Source: Chloroflexota bacterium (lineage in GTDB: Bacteria; Chloroflexota; UBA6077; FW602-bin22; JACPQP01). From it: a stretch of DNA of 19,440 nt. The notes beneath the pieces are model-generated. The model made no database searches. It was given only the letters and a program-made list of their open reading frames with translations, and was not told the origin of the DNA. The position numbers were made by a program, and so were the translations under genes. Positions within the stretch are counted from its first letter, which is position 1; each line of letters begins with the position of its first letter. Below are positions 1 through 7,291 of the stretch, one piece after another. Location: contig JACPQP010000579.1 of NCBI GenBank assembly GCA_016190465.1, forward strand, positions 1 to 19,440. Reading direction: 5' to 3'.

Positions 1-42
1 CCCCTACCCCTCTCCCACGGGGAGAGGGGTAGGGGGTGAGGG
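1..42. repeat. Pyrimidine-rich hairpin repeat, copy A
   Basis: Positions 1-16 and 20-35 are perfect 16-base inverted arms around a 3-base loop, followed by GTGAGGG. The left edge may extend outside the window. Related C-rich/G-rich elements occur near 7165-7205, 9555-9640, 13800-13835 and 14004-14055, so this is one member of a dispersed intergenic family. It lies just before the C39 gene, so it could also be the terminator of a gene to the left, but it has no T tract. Confidence 0.75.
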
Positions 43-62
43 CGGCTGACTGTTGATGACTG

Positions 63-2105
63 ATGGCTACGTACTTGATCGCCGATGGAGAGGCGCGCTT
101 GCAGCGGTGGCCTGTTCTGGTGGTGGCAATACTCGCGCTCACTGGCCTGCTCCCGCCGTTCGGCCACGCCGGGCTTGCGCGCGCGGCCCCGACGGAAGCA
201 GCGCCTTTCACCGCCACCGCCACGCCGAGCGTCACCGCCAGCGTGACCACGACTCCCACTGCCAGCCCGACCGCTGGGTTCACCGCGAGCCCGACGGCGG
301 CCGTCGGAGCCCCATCGGTGACGGCCACGCCGACACTCGCCCCTCGGGTCCGCTCGGCGGATCCGAGCCCATCGCCGACTGACACGCCGACGCCAACGCT
401 CACGTCGACTGCCACGGCCACCGCCACGCGAATCGCTTCGCTGACGCCCGTCGCGGCGCCATCGCCGACGGCAACGGCCCTCGCCACGGCCACGCCCACG
501 CACACTGCCTTGCCAACGGCGACGCCGACGGCCACCGCCACGGGGCTGCTGTCCAGCACGGCTACGGGGACGCCGACGCTGAGTGGGACCGCGACGCCGA
601 CTACGACACGAACACTCACGGTCACTTCGGCGGCCCCGCCAACCGGCAGCCCGACGGACACCATCACGGCGACGCCGACGGCCACCCCCAACTCAACGGC
701 TTCACCGACCGGTACCGCCACGGGGACCATCACGGCGACGCCGACGGCCACCGCCATCTCGACCGCTTCACCGACCGGCAGCGCCACGGGGACCATCACG
801 GCGACGCCGACGGCCACCCCCAACTCAACGGCTTCACCGACCGGTACCGCCACGGGGACGATCCCGGCGACACCGACCGCGACATCCCCGCCGACCAACA
901 CGTGGACCGCAACGCCACCGCCAACCGAGACGCCGTTGCCCACCGCAACCGCCACGCTGAACGCGGTCAGGACGGCCGTCGTCCCGGAGCAGCCGCCAGC
1001 GGTCCCCGCGCCGCCTCCCAGGTCAAACGCTCTACCGGTCTCGGCGGCAGCGCTGGCGCCACCGTCACGCCAGGCTGACGGCTACACGATGCTGCTCGAC
1101 ATCCCGTTCCGCAGCCAGTTCGACGACTCGCCGTACGCCGCGGCGAACTGCGGCCCGGCGTCACTGGCGATGGTGCTCGAGGCGTTTGGGATCCAGGCGC
1201 CGACCGAGCGCCTGCGTGCCATCGTCAACCGCCTTCAGGGAACCTCGGGCTACAACGATGGCGTCGCGCTCGACTTCTTGCAGGTCATCGCCGAGGAGTC
1301 CGGTTTGGCCGCCAGCGGTCTGCGGGACCAGACGGGGTATCATCGATGGACCGTGGACGAGATCCGCGCGCAGATCGCGCGGGGCTGGCCGGTGATCACG
1401 CTCGTCCACTATCGGTCGCTGCCAGGGAACGAGGGCTCGCGGTCTGTCAGCGACCACTACGTCGTCGTGGTCGGGGCGAATCGCGAGGGAGTCTTCGTTC
1501 ACGATCCCGCCTTCGCCGATGCCCAGGGCGCTCGTCGCTTCATCGCCGACGCGCAGTTGCGGCAAGCCTGGGCTGACAGTTCGATCCCCCAGCAGGCGGC
1601 TGCCATTGGTCCGGGGCCGAACCAGCTCCCCCTGGCCACCGCCCAGCTTCTCGACAGCGAGATCGGTGCCGGGTCCGCGGTCGGCTCCGGGTCATCCGCT
1701 GCGCCCAACCGGACTGTCCAACGGGCTCCAGAGCCATCGCCGACTTCGTCGCCTTCCCTGCCGCCGCCAGCGCCTGTTGACGCTGCCGCGGTCAGTATTC
1801 CATCATCTCCCGCGGCCCGGCCGCTTTCCCCATCGCGAGCGGTTGAGCAAACAGCGGCATTGAGCCGAGCTGTGCCGGCCAGCCCATCGCGGTGGTCTCG
1901 GCCGACTCCGCTCCCGACCATCGCCGCCGCGGACCTGAGCGCCTTGGTCGCGCCAGGGCCAACGTCGCAAACGACCACTACGCTCGTGCTGGCCGATCGG
2001 GCGACCGCGGCGGAGCGGTCGCCGATACCGCTCGTCGTCGTCGTGATCGTCGTCGCCGTGGGCGCGGTCGTCGCCCTTCGCCAGCGACCGGCCCGACAGT
2101 GGTAA
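63..2105 (+). CDS. Cell-surface C39-like cysteine peptidase with Thr/Pro-rich stalk
   Basis: The 680-residue product begins with a signal peptide (hydrophobic core about 17-33, likely cleavage after ARA at 39-41). About 270 residues of Thr/Ala/Pro/Ser low-complexity sequence follow, including three tandem 22-residue repeats. A C39-like papain-fold domain spans about 343-500, with Cys363 in NCGPASLAMVL, His465 in SDHYVVVVG and Asp481 in VHDP as the probable catalytic triad. A second Pro/Ser-rich stretch and a C-terminal membrane helix (about 654-672) with a basic tail end the protein. This architecture predicts an anchored extracellular protease or amidase on a stalk that may be glycosylated; the substrate is unknown. 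No ABC exporter domain is fused, so a bacteriocin-processing role is not indicated. The ATG at 63 lacks a Shine-Dalgarno. TTG at 99, preceded 5 bases away by GGAGAGG, gives a more compact signal peptide (MQRWPVLVV...) and may be the true start. Confidence 0.85.
   Translation: MATYLIADGEARLQRWPVLVVAILALTGLLPPFGHAGLARAAPTEAAPFTATATPSVTASVTTTPTASPTAGFTASPTAAVGAPSVTATPTLAPRVRSADPSPSPTDTPTPTLTSTATATATRIASLTPVAAPSPTATALATATPTHTALPTATPTATATGLLSSTATGTPTLSGTATPTTTRTLTVTSAAPPTGSPTDTITATPTATPNSTASPTGTATGTITATPTATAISTASPTGSATGTITATPTATPNSTASPTGTATGTIPATPTATSPPTNTWTATPPPTETPLPTATATLNAVRTAVVPEQPPAVPAPPPRSNALPVSAAALAPPSRQADGYTMLLDIPFRSQFDDSPYAAANCGPASLAMVLEAFGIQAPTERLRAIVNRLQGTSGYNDGVALDFLQVIAEESGLAASGLRDQTGYHRWTVDEIRAQIARGWPVITLVHYRSLPGNEGSRSVSDHYVVVVGANREGVFVHDPAFADAQGARRFIADAQLRQAWADSSIPQQAAAIGPGPNQLPLATAQLLDSEIGAGSAVGSGSSAAPNRTVQRAPEPSPTSSPSLPPPAPVDAAAVSIPSSPAARPLSPSRAVEQTAALSRAVPASPSRWSRPTPLPTIAAADLSALVAPGPTSQTTTTLVLADRATAAERSPIPLVVVVIVVAVGAVVALRQRPARQW
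661..858 (+). repeat. Three tandem 66-bp repeats inside the C39 peptidase gene
   Basis: Units begin at 661, 727 and 793. Units 1 and 3 are identical across all 66 bases, while unit 2 differs at several positions. Each unit encodes 22 residues of the form TITATPTAT..., in frame with the stalk of the surface protein. A degenerate continuation starts at 859. The exact identity of units 1 and 3 points to recent duplication or gene conversion, and the array could vary in copy number between strains. Confidence 0.9.
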
Positions 2106-2117
2106 CGAGCTGACAGC

Positions 2118-2146
2118 TTGACGGTGAACAAGGAGGCGTGTAGAAT
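2118..2146 (+). promoter_or_regulatory. Sigma70-type promoter for the sugar ABC operon
   Basis: TTGACG at 2118-2123 and TAGAAT at 2141-2146 are separated by exactly 17 bases, close to the housekeeping consensus. Transcription would start near 2153, leaving a leader of about 185 bases before the binding-protein gene. The promoter sits 13 bases after the stop of the upstream C39 gene, so the ABC operon is independently transcribed. Confidence 0.7.
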
Positions 2147-2338
2147 AGCGCCTGTCACTATGGGGTGACGTGGTGTCAGGCAACCCCGGCGGCCCGCCAT
2201 CAGGGGAGAGGGGGTGAACGGGCGCGAGCAAGTGGCCATCGGCTGGTGGGAAGGGCTCTGCGCGTTGGCCCCCGCGTGTTGCCAGTGAATCGGCGGGACA
2301 CTGAGGTCACAGTGGCACAGATGTGCCGAGAAGAGGAG

Positions 2339-3799
2339 ATGGCAAAGGTGAAGCGCTTCAATCGACGCGAGCTCATTGGCGGCCTCGTCGGCGGTCTCGT
2401 GGTGTCGCCCCTGCTGTCCGCTTGCGCTGGCGCGCCGGAGCCCACCCCGACCCCGGCGCCGAAACCGGCAGCCCCGGCGCCGGCCCAGCCCGGGGCCAAG
2501 CCGGCCGAGTCGAGCCCACCGACAGCGGCGAAGCCAGCGGCGGCGGGAGACCGGAAGAAGCTGGCCTACTGGACCTGGTCGTACTACTGGACGCCCGCGG
2601 TCACCAAACAGCCGGACCCCTACCTGGCGCTCTTCGAAGGCAAGTACCCCGGCTGGACCTACGAGGTGACGTTGTTCCCCTACCCGGATTTCCTCAATGC
2701 GTTGAAGGTCGCCTACGCCGGAGGCGACCGGCCGGACGCCCACGGCATCCAGGTGAACGCCCTGGCGCGCACGTTCGTGTCGCAGTTCGAGCCCCTCCAG
2801 GAGCCGATGAAGCAGGCCTACGGTCCCGACTGGATCAAGCGCTTCCCCAAGAAGGTCGTCGACGATGTCCAGAGCCTCGACCCGAAGGGCGGCAACTGGT
2901 TCTACGGCCCCGAGCGCACCAACCTGGGCGGGTTCATCTGGTATCACAAGGGCCTGTTCGAGAAGTTCAGCATCAAGCAGCCCGTCAACTACACGCTGAG
3001 CTACGCCGACCTGGTCCAGGCGGCCAAGACGCTCAAGGCGAACGGCATCCAGGGCGTCGCCTGGCCGGCCAAGGACAAGTGGATGAACACGGACCTGTAC
3101 CTGGCGATGGTGAGCCAGATCGCCGACCCCGGGCCCGAGACGTGGCCATTCCGCAAGGCGGAAGAGGGCAAGATCAAGTTCACGGACCAGGTCCTGGTCG
3201 AAGCCCTGAAGATGCTGAGGAGTATGATCGACGACGGCGTGTTCATCGACAACCCCCAGGCGGTGGGCAACGCGCAGTCCAGCCCGATGTGGAACGAGGG
3301 GAAGGCTGGGATGACCTACGGCTTCTGGCACCAGAAGCACGGGCTGATCCAGACTCCCGGCGCGCTCCAGGACTGGCGGGTCTTCCAGATTCCGGCCGTC
3401 AAGACCGACGCCACGTGGCTGGCGGCCGGGCCCAAGCCCTCCTCCCCCTACTTCGATGTGATGTACTCGCGGGTTGTGCCCAAGGGGGGCAAGAACAAGG
3501 ACGCGGCGATCAATATGGCCGTGGTCGCGAGCAGCGACGAGGCCCAGAAGATCGTTGGGGAAAGAGTCCCGCCCGCCATCGTCAACGGAGTGTACAAGCC
3601 GACGGGCGAGAAGGAGATCGACGACGCGATGGACTTCATCGGCACCCTGATGGACAAGTCCTTCCCGCGGGAGATGCTGAAGGTGGAGATCCGGGAAGCT
3701 CTTCAGGACGCCGTGGAGGCCCAGCTCCTCAAGACGCTCACTCCGCAGCAGGGCATGGAAAAGGTTCAGGCCGCCTGGGACGCGTGCTGCAAGTCGTAG
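2339..3799 (+). CDS. Sugar ABC transporter solute-binding lipoprotein (family 1)
   Basis: This is an extracellular binding protein of the MalE/UgpB type that would capture a carbohydrate and pass it to the two permeases downstream. From ATG 2339 it has 486 residues, in the normal range for the family. The N-terminus shows twin arginines (NRRELIGG, residues 8-15), a hydrophobic stretch and a lipobox LSAC with Cys29 as the lipidation site. A Pro/Ala linker (about 30-75) precedes the mature domain. Typical family segments include the early YWTW strand and the region around GGFIWYHKGLFEKF. The twin arginines make Tat export possible. Start choice is uncertain: the AGGAG before ATG 2339 directly abuts it, while GTG 2312 has GAGG 5 bases upstream and ATG 2321 is also in frame. 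The ligand cannot be read from sequence; the neighbouring dehydratase suggests a sugar or sugar acid. Confidence 0.93.
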   Translation: MAKVKRFNRRELIGGLVGGLVVSPLLSACAGAPEPTPTPAPKPAAPAPAQPGAKPAESSPPTAAKPAAAGDRKKLAYWTWSYYWTPAVTKQPDPYLALFEGKYPGWTYEVTLFPYPDFLNALKVAYAGGDRPDAHGIQVNALARTFVSQFEPLQEPMKQAYGPDWIKRFPKKVVDDVQSLDPKGGNWFYGPERTNLGGFIWYHKGLFEKFSIKQPVNYTLSYADLVQAAKTLKANGIQGVAWPAKDKWMNTDLYLAMVSQIADPGPETWPFRKAEEGKIKFTDQVLVEALKMLRSMIDDGVFIDNPQAVGNAQSSPMWNEGKAGMTYGFWHQKHGLIQTPGALQDWRVFQIPAVKTDATWLAAGPKPSSPYFDVMYSRVVPKGGKNKDAAINMAVVASSDEAQKIVGERVPPAIVNGVYKPTGEKEIDDAMDFIGTLMDKSFPREMLKVEIREALQDAVEAQLLKTLTPQQGMEKVQAAWDACCKS

Positions 3800-3816
3800 C
3801 CCCTTTCGTCGAGACA

Positions 3817-3844
3817 TCTGCCGCGCCCGTTGGGGCGTCGCAGA
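3817..3844 (+). promoter_or_regulatory. Hairpin after the binding-protein gene
   Basis: TCTGC (3817-3821) pairs with GCAGA (3840-3844), and CGCCC (3824-3828) with GGGCG (3833-3837), around a GTTG loop with a 2x2 internal mismatch. It begins 17 bases after the stop codon and has no following T run, so it is more likely an RNA-stabilising or partially attenuating structure than a full terminator. Such structures are known between binding-protein and permease genes, where the binding protein is made in excess. Confidence 0.5.
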
Positions 3845-3944
3845 CCCGGCCTGCCGTCGTCGGGGTCGTCAGGGCCAGTCGGCATCTCGCCAACCTGGCC
3901 CTGAAGGCTGCACGGGTCACTTGTCGCCTGCTCCCAGGTTTCTG

Positions 3945-3959
3945 GCCCGAAGGTCGGGC
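3945..3959 (+). promoter_or_regulatory. Hairpin next to the permease ribosome binding site
   Basis: GCCCGA (3945-3950) and TCGGGC (3954-3959) form a 6-bp stem with a 3-base loop, ending two bases before the strong AGGAGG at 3962-3967. This Shine-Dalgarno is 6 bases from ATG 3974, which fixes the permease start in preference to ATG 3970 (only 2 bases away; that frame ends after 12 codons). The stem could modulate ribosome access to the site. Confidence 0.4.
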
Positions 3960-3973
3960 GCAGGAGGACATGA

Positions 3974-4840
3974 ATGCGGCAAGCGCTGCTATCTGGCGCT
4001 CCACCTGACATGGCGATGCGCCGAGCCGGACTTCGCCTGTTGACCCACGCACTGTTGCTGTTGTGCTGCTTCGTCATCCTGTTCCCTGTCCTCGCCATGC
4101 TGGGCATCGCCCTGAAGGACCAGGGTGTGCCGGCCGACGTCCTGGCCTTGTTTCCCCGGCAGCTCTACTTCGGGAATTTCTGGCTCGTCTGGGCGGAGAC
4201 GCCGCTCGGGATCATGCTGCGAAACAGCGCCATCGTCACGATCTGCACGACGGTGCTCGTCCTCGGGCTGGGTTCCCTGGCCGCCTACGGGTTCTCGCGC
4301 TGGCGGTTCCTGGGCTCGCGCCTACTCCTGGTCACCCTGCTGCTGGGGCTGATGCTGCCCGCGGCAGCGCTGATCATCCCCCTGTTTCGGACCGTGCGCC
4401 TCCTGGGGCTGTTCAACACCTATCCGGCCCTCATTCTGCCGTACACCGCGTTCGGGCTGCCGTTCTGCATCCTGGTGCTGCGCAGCTACTTCGATACGCT
4501 CCCCATCGAGATCGAGGAGGCCGCGATCATCGACGGTGCCTCCAGCCTGAGCATCTTCTATCGCATCGCGCTGCCGATGAGCACGCCAGCGATCAGCGCG
4601 GTGGCAATCTTCCAGGCCCTGGGAGCCTGGAACGAGTTCCTGATGGCGATGCTGTTCATGACCAGGACAGAGGCGCGCACTGCTCCCCTGGCCTGGATCT
4701 ATTACATCAACCTCTACGTCGTCAACTACGAGCGCACGTTTGCTGCCCTGACCTGGATCGTCATCCCGGCCATGGTGGTCTACCTGGTGCTGCAGCGCCA
4801 GTTCGTGAGCGGCCTCACCGCCGGCGCGTTGAAGGGGTAG
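3974..4840 (+). CDS. Sugar ABC transporter permease, MalG-like
   Basis: This is an inner-membrane permease of the CUT1 carbohydrate importer family, 288 residues, the usual length for MalG-type subunits. About six membrane segments are visible (near 22-46, 86-106, 116-137, 147-170, 203-225 and 256-275). The cytoplasmic EAA loop, which docks the ATPase, reads EEAAIIDGASSLSIFYRIALP at about 181-201 and is fully conserved in form. It follows the binding protein after a 174-base structured gap and is 4 bases from the next permease, so the two permeases are co-translated. No ATPase gene is in the window; CUT1 systems often share a MsmX/UgpC-type ATPase encoded elsewhere. Confidence 0.95.
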   Translation: MRQALLSGAPPDMAMRRAGLRLLTHALLLLCCFVILFPVLAMLGIALKDQGVPADVLALFPRQLYFGNFWLVWAETPLGIMLRNSAIVTICTTVLVLGLGSLAAYGFSRWRFLGSRLLLVTLLLGLMLPAAALIIPLFRTVRLLGLFNTYPALILPYTAFGLPFCILVLRSYFDTLPIEIEEAAIIDGASSLSIFYRIALPMSTPAISAVAIFQALGAWNEFLMAMLFMTRTEARTAPLAWIYYINLYVVNYERTFAALTWIVIPAMVVYLVLQRQFVSGLTAGALKG

Positions 4841-4844
4841 TCAG

Positions 4845-5813
4845 ATGCGGCAGAGCAACACCGGTGTGGCGCTGGCGAGTAGGTCGCTCTCTTTGGCCAG
4901 GACGGAACGCTGGGTCCGCCTGCGGCGTGGACTCCGGCGTCGTGGCGTCAACCAGGGCCTGCTCTTCGTGGCCCCGGCCCTTCTCCTGTATGCCGCCTTC
5001 GTGATCTATCCGGTGGTCGAGACCTGGCGCCTGAGCGTTATGCAGTGGGATGGCATCCAGCCGCAGAGGTTCGTCGGGCTGGCGAACTACGTCACGCTGT
5101 TCACCAACGACCCGATCTTCCTGCTCGGGGTGCGCAATAACCTCTACTGGATGGCGTTCTCGATCCCCCTGCAACTGGTCTTTGGCCTGGCCCTGGCGCT
5201 CCTGCTGAACCAGGGCCTGGCGGCGCGGGCTTTCTACCGGGGCGTCTTCTTCTCTCCGGTGACGATCTCCACGGCTGTCATCGCCGTCGTCTGGGGCACG
5301 ATCCTGGGCCCGCAGGGGGGCACGTTCAACAACCTCTTGACGGCGCTCGGCCTTGGCAGCCTGACCCGCGCCTGGCTGGGCGATCCCGGCATCGCCCTCT
5401 TCGCCGCCATCGGTGTAAACGTGTGGCGGTTCATCGGCTACAGCATGGTGCTCTATCTCGCCGGGATGCAGTCGATCCCCCTCGAGTACTACGAGGCCGC
5501 CCGGGTGGACGGCGCCTCGGTTTGGCAGCAGGTTCGCCACGTCACCCTGCCGCTGCTGACACCCACGACGGTGACGCTGACCATCCTGGGAGTCATCCGC
5601 ACGATGCGGGAGTTCGACCTCGTGTATGTCCTGACGAAGGGCGGCCCAGCTCACCAGTCGGAGTTGGTCTCGTTGCACATCTTCAACCAGGGCTTCCTGT
5701 TCTCCAAGCTGGGCTACGGCTCCGCCGTCGCGGTGGTCCTCCTGATCGCGACCATCATCCTGACGGTGATCCAACTGCGGCTCTATGACCGATACGGGAA
5801 GATCTACGGCTAG
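4845..5813 (+). CDS. Sugar ABC transporter permease, MalF-like
   Basis: This 322-residue inner-membrane permease is the partner of the MalG-like subunit. A basic cytoplasmic N-terminus (RLRRGLRRRG at about 25-34) precedes the first helix (about 37-60). Further helices follow, and the EAA loop EYYEAARVDGASVWQQVRHV lies at about 214-233. AAGGGG overlapping the end of the upstream gene, about 7 bases before ATG 4845, serves as ribosome binding site. The order binding protein, MalG-like, MalF-like is the reverse of the common malE-malF-malG order. The pair would form the channel of an importer for the sugar bound by the lipoprotein. Confidence 0.95.
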   Translation: MRQSNTGVALASRSLSLARTERWVRLRRGLRRRGVNQGLLFVAPALLLYAAFVIYPVVETWRLSVMQWDGIQPQRFVGLANYVTLFTNDPIFLLGVRNNLYWMAFSIPLQLVFGLALALLLNQGLAARAFYRGVFFSPVTISTAVIAVVWGTILGPQGGTFNNLLTALGLGSLTRAWLGDPGIALFAAIGVNVWRFIGYSMVLYLAGMQSIPLEYYEAARVDGASVWQQVRHVTLPLLTPTTVTLTILGVIRTMREFDLVYVLTKGGPAHQSELVSLHIFNQGFLFSKLGYGSAVAVVLLIATIILTVIQLRLYDRYGKIYG

Positions 5814-5914
5814 ATGATCCGGCGCTCGCTGCGCTGCGCGGTCGAATGCTCCATCGCCGGGGACGGCAGGTTGCGGGGGCCGGCAACCGGGGAGCACGCC
5901 CGGTGCCGGATCAT
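5814..5914. repeat. 101-bp element bounded by 10-bp inverted repeats
   Basis: ATGATCCGGC (5814-5823) directly abuts the stop codon of the MalF-like permease, and its perfect inverse GCCGGATCAT is at 5905-5914. Inside is a smaller stem (GGTTGC pairing with GCAACC). A 58-codon open frame starts at 5814 but is Arg/Gly-rich and unlike a protein family. It may be a short non-autonomous inserted element or a folded intercistronic RNA. No flanking target duplication is evident. Confidence 0.4.
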
Positions 5915-6026
5915 TTCGGTTACTGACCGCGAGCCGCTCTGGCGCACGATGCGGTCGACGGAGAGGCCCCGACCTGCCGGCAACGGTTAGCGGATAGGCT
6001 CCACGATCAGGACAGGGGAGGACGTC

Positions 6027-7154
6027 GTGAAGGTCGTCGAACTCAAAACCTACATCCTGGAATCGCCGGGGCGCGAGTACGTCTTCGTCAAGGTTGAGAC
6101 GGACGAGGGCATCCACGGCTGGGGCGAAGGCACGCTGGAGATGAAGCAGGGCACGGTCGTGGCGGCGGTGCGAGACCTCCAGGGCTACGTCCTGGGGGAA
6201 GACCCGACCCGCATCGACTACCTGTGGCAGCGGATGTACCGCCACGGGTTCTGGCGTGGTGGCGTCGCCATCTTGAGCGCGATCAGCGCCATCGAGCAGG
6301 CGCTGTGGGACATCACGGGCAAAGCCTACGGCCAGCCCGTCTACAAGCTGCTGGGCGGTGCGGTTCGCGATTACATCTCGTGCTACACGCACACCGGCGA
6401 TCCGCGGCGGGCTCAGGAGCTCCAGGCCGAGGGCTGGCAGGCGTTCAAGTTCGGGGCGGCCGGCCGCCGAGGCGCTTCAGCGGCGGTCGACGAGCGCGGG
6501 CTGGTGCGCGAGACCGCCCGCGCTTACGAGGCGATGCGGAAAGCGGTCGGCGACGAGGCCGACCTGATGTGCGATTGCCACGGCCGGTTCCGCCCCGCCG
6601 TCGCCATCCGATTGGGAAGGGCGTTGGAGCCCTACGGCCTGCTGTTCTTCGAGGAGCCGGTGCCGCCAGACAATACCCTGGCGTTGAGGAACGTCCGCGC
6701 GGCCGGCCTGTCGATGGATCTGGCGACAGGCGAACGCGCCTTCACCAAGTGGGGCTACCGGGAGCTCATCGAGAACCAGCTCGTCGACGTGATCCAACCC
6801 GACCTCTGCCACGCCGGCGGGATCAAGGAGACGCTCAAGATCGCGGCCATGGCCGAGACCTACAGCATCGTCGTGGCCCCGCACAACCCCAACGGCCCAG
6901 TCGGCACCGCGGCCAGCGTCCATGTGGCTGCCTGCATGCCCAACTTCCTCACGCTGGAGTACGCGCTCTCGCCCACGCGCGACGAGTGCCAGGCCGGCGA
7001 GGTGCTGAAGGCGGTGGGGGGGAAGATCGCGCTTCCCACCAGGCCCGGCCTGGGCATCGAGCTGGATGAAGACTACCTCGCCCACCACCCCTGGCAGGGT
7101 GTGAAGCTCTGGCCCGGGCTCCACTTCGCCGATGGCGGCGTGGCAGACGTCTGA
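6027..7154 (+). CDS. Enolase-superfamily sugar-acid dehydratase (D-galactonate dehydratase-like)
   Basis: This is a mandelate racemase/muconate lactonizing family enzyme, 375 residues. It most resembles D-galactonate dehydratase, which converts galactonate to 2-keto-3-deoxygalactonate. The N-terminal capping domain (about 1-125) contains VETDEGIHGWGE and the WDITGK region; the barrel follows. Metal ligands are visible as Asp183, Glu209 (FFEEPV) and Glu236 (TGERAF). The acid/base residues are His185 (DCHGR) and His286 (APHNP). Positions and motifs follow the galactonate dehydratase pattern, but related acid-sugar dehydratases share them, so the exact substrate is open. The GTG start at 6027 is set by GGGGAGGA at 6015-6022. 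It lies 213 bases after the permeases in the same direction and probably acts on the imported sugar's oxidised form. Confidence 0.9.
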   Translation: MKVVELKTYILESPGREYVFVKVETDEGIHGWGEGTLEMKQGTVVAAVRDLQGYVLGEDPTRIDYLWQRMYRHGFWRGGVAILSAISAIEQALWDITGKAYGQPVYKLLGGAVRDYISCYTHTGDPRRAQELQAEGWQAFKFGAAGRRGASAAVDERGLVRETARAYEAMRKAVGDEADLMCDCHGRFRPAVAIRLGRALEPYGLLFFEEPVPPDNTLALRNVRAAGLSMDLATGERAFTKWGYRELIENQLVDVIQPDLCHAGGIKETLKIAAMAETYSIVVAPHNPNGPVGTAASVHVAACMPNFLTLEYALSPTRDECQAGEVLKAVGGKIALPTRPGLGIELDEDYLAHHPWQGVKLWPGLHFADGGVADV

Positions 7155-7164
7155 GTAGTCGTCA

Positions 7165-7261
7165 CCCTCACCCCAACCCCTCCCCCATCCAGGGGGAGGG
7201 GCTCGGCGGTCGCGCCACCTCCTCTCCCCTTGTGGGACCCGGCTTAGGAACGGCGGGTCCC
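7165..7261. repeat. Hairpin repeat copy B and second stem between convergent genes
   Basis: CCCCTCCCCC (7177-7186) and GGGGGAGGGG (7192-7201) are perfect inverted arms around 5 bases, preceded by CCCTCACCCC as in other copies of the family. A second stem, GGGACCC (7234-7240) with GGGTCCC (7255-7261), follows. Both lie between the stops of the convergent dehydratase and M23 peptidase genes, so they may end transcription from either side, although neither has a T run. Confidence 0.6.
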
Positions 7262-7291
7262 CTCAGGAACGGCGGTGAGGGGTTCACACGC

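Noticed and set aside
2153..2338. Riboswitch in the 185-base leader of the ABC operon
   Set aside because: No conserved riboswitch core or strong paired structure could be recognised by eye.
1499..3817. 772-codon open frame on the minus strand
   Set aside because: It lies opposite the C39 and solute-binding genes, is explained by high-GC codon usage on the other strand, and has no recognisable domain.
5814..5990. 58-codon open frame directly after the permease stop
   Set aside because: No ribosome site, Arg/Gly-rich, and it overlaps the inverted-repeat element.
4815..6392. 525-codon open frame on the minus strand
   Set aside because: It is the shadow of the MalF-like permease and dehydratase genes; composition is Arg/Asp/Gln-rich with no domain.
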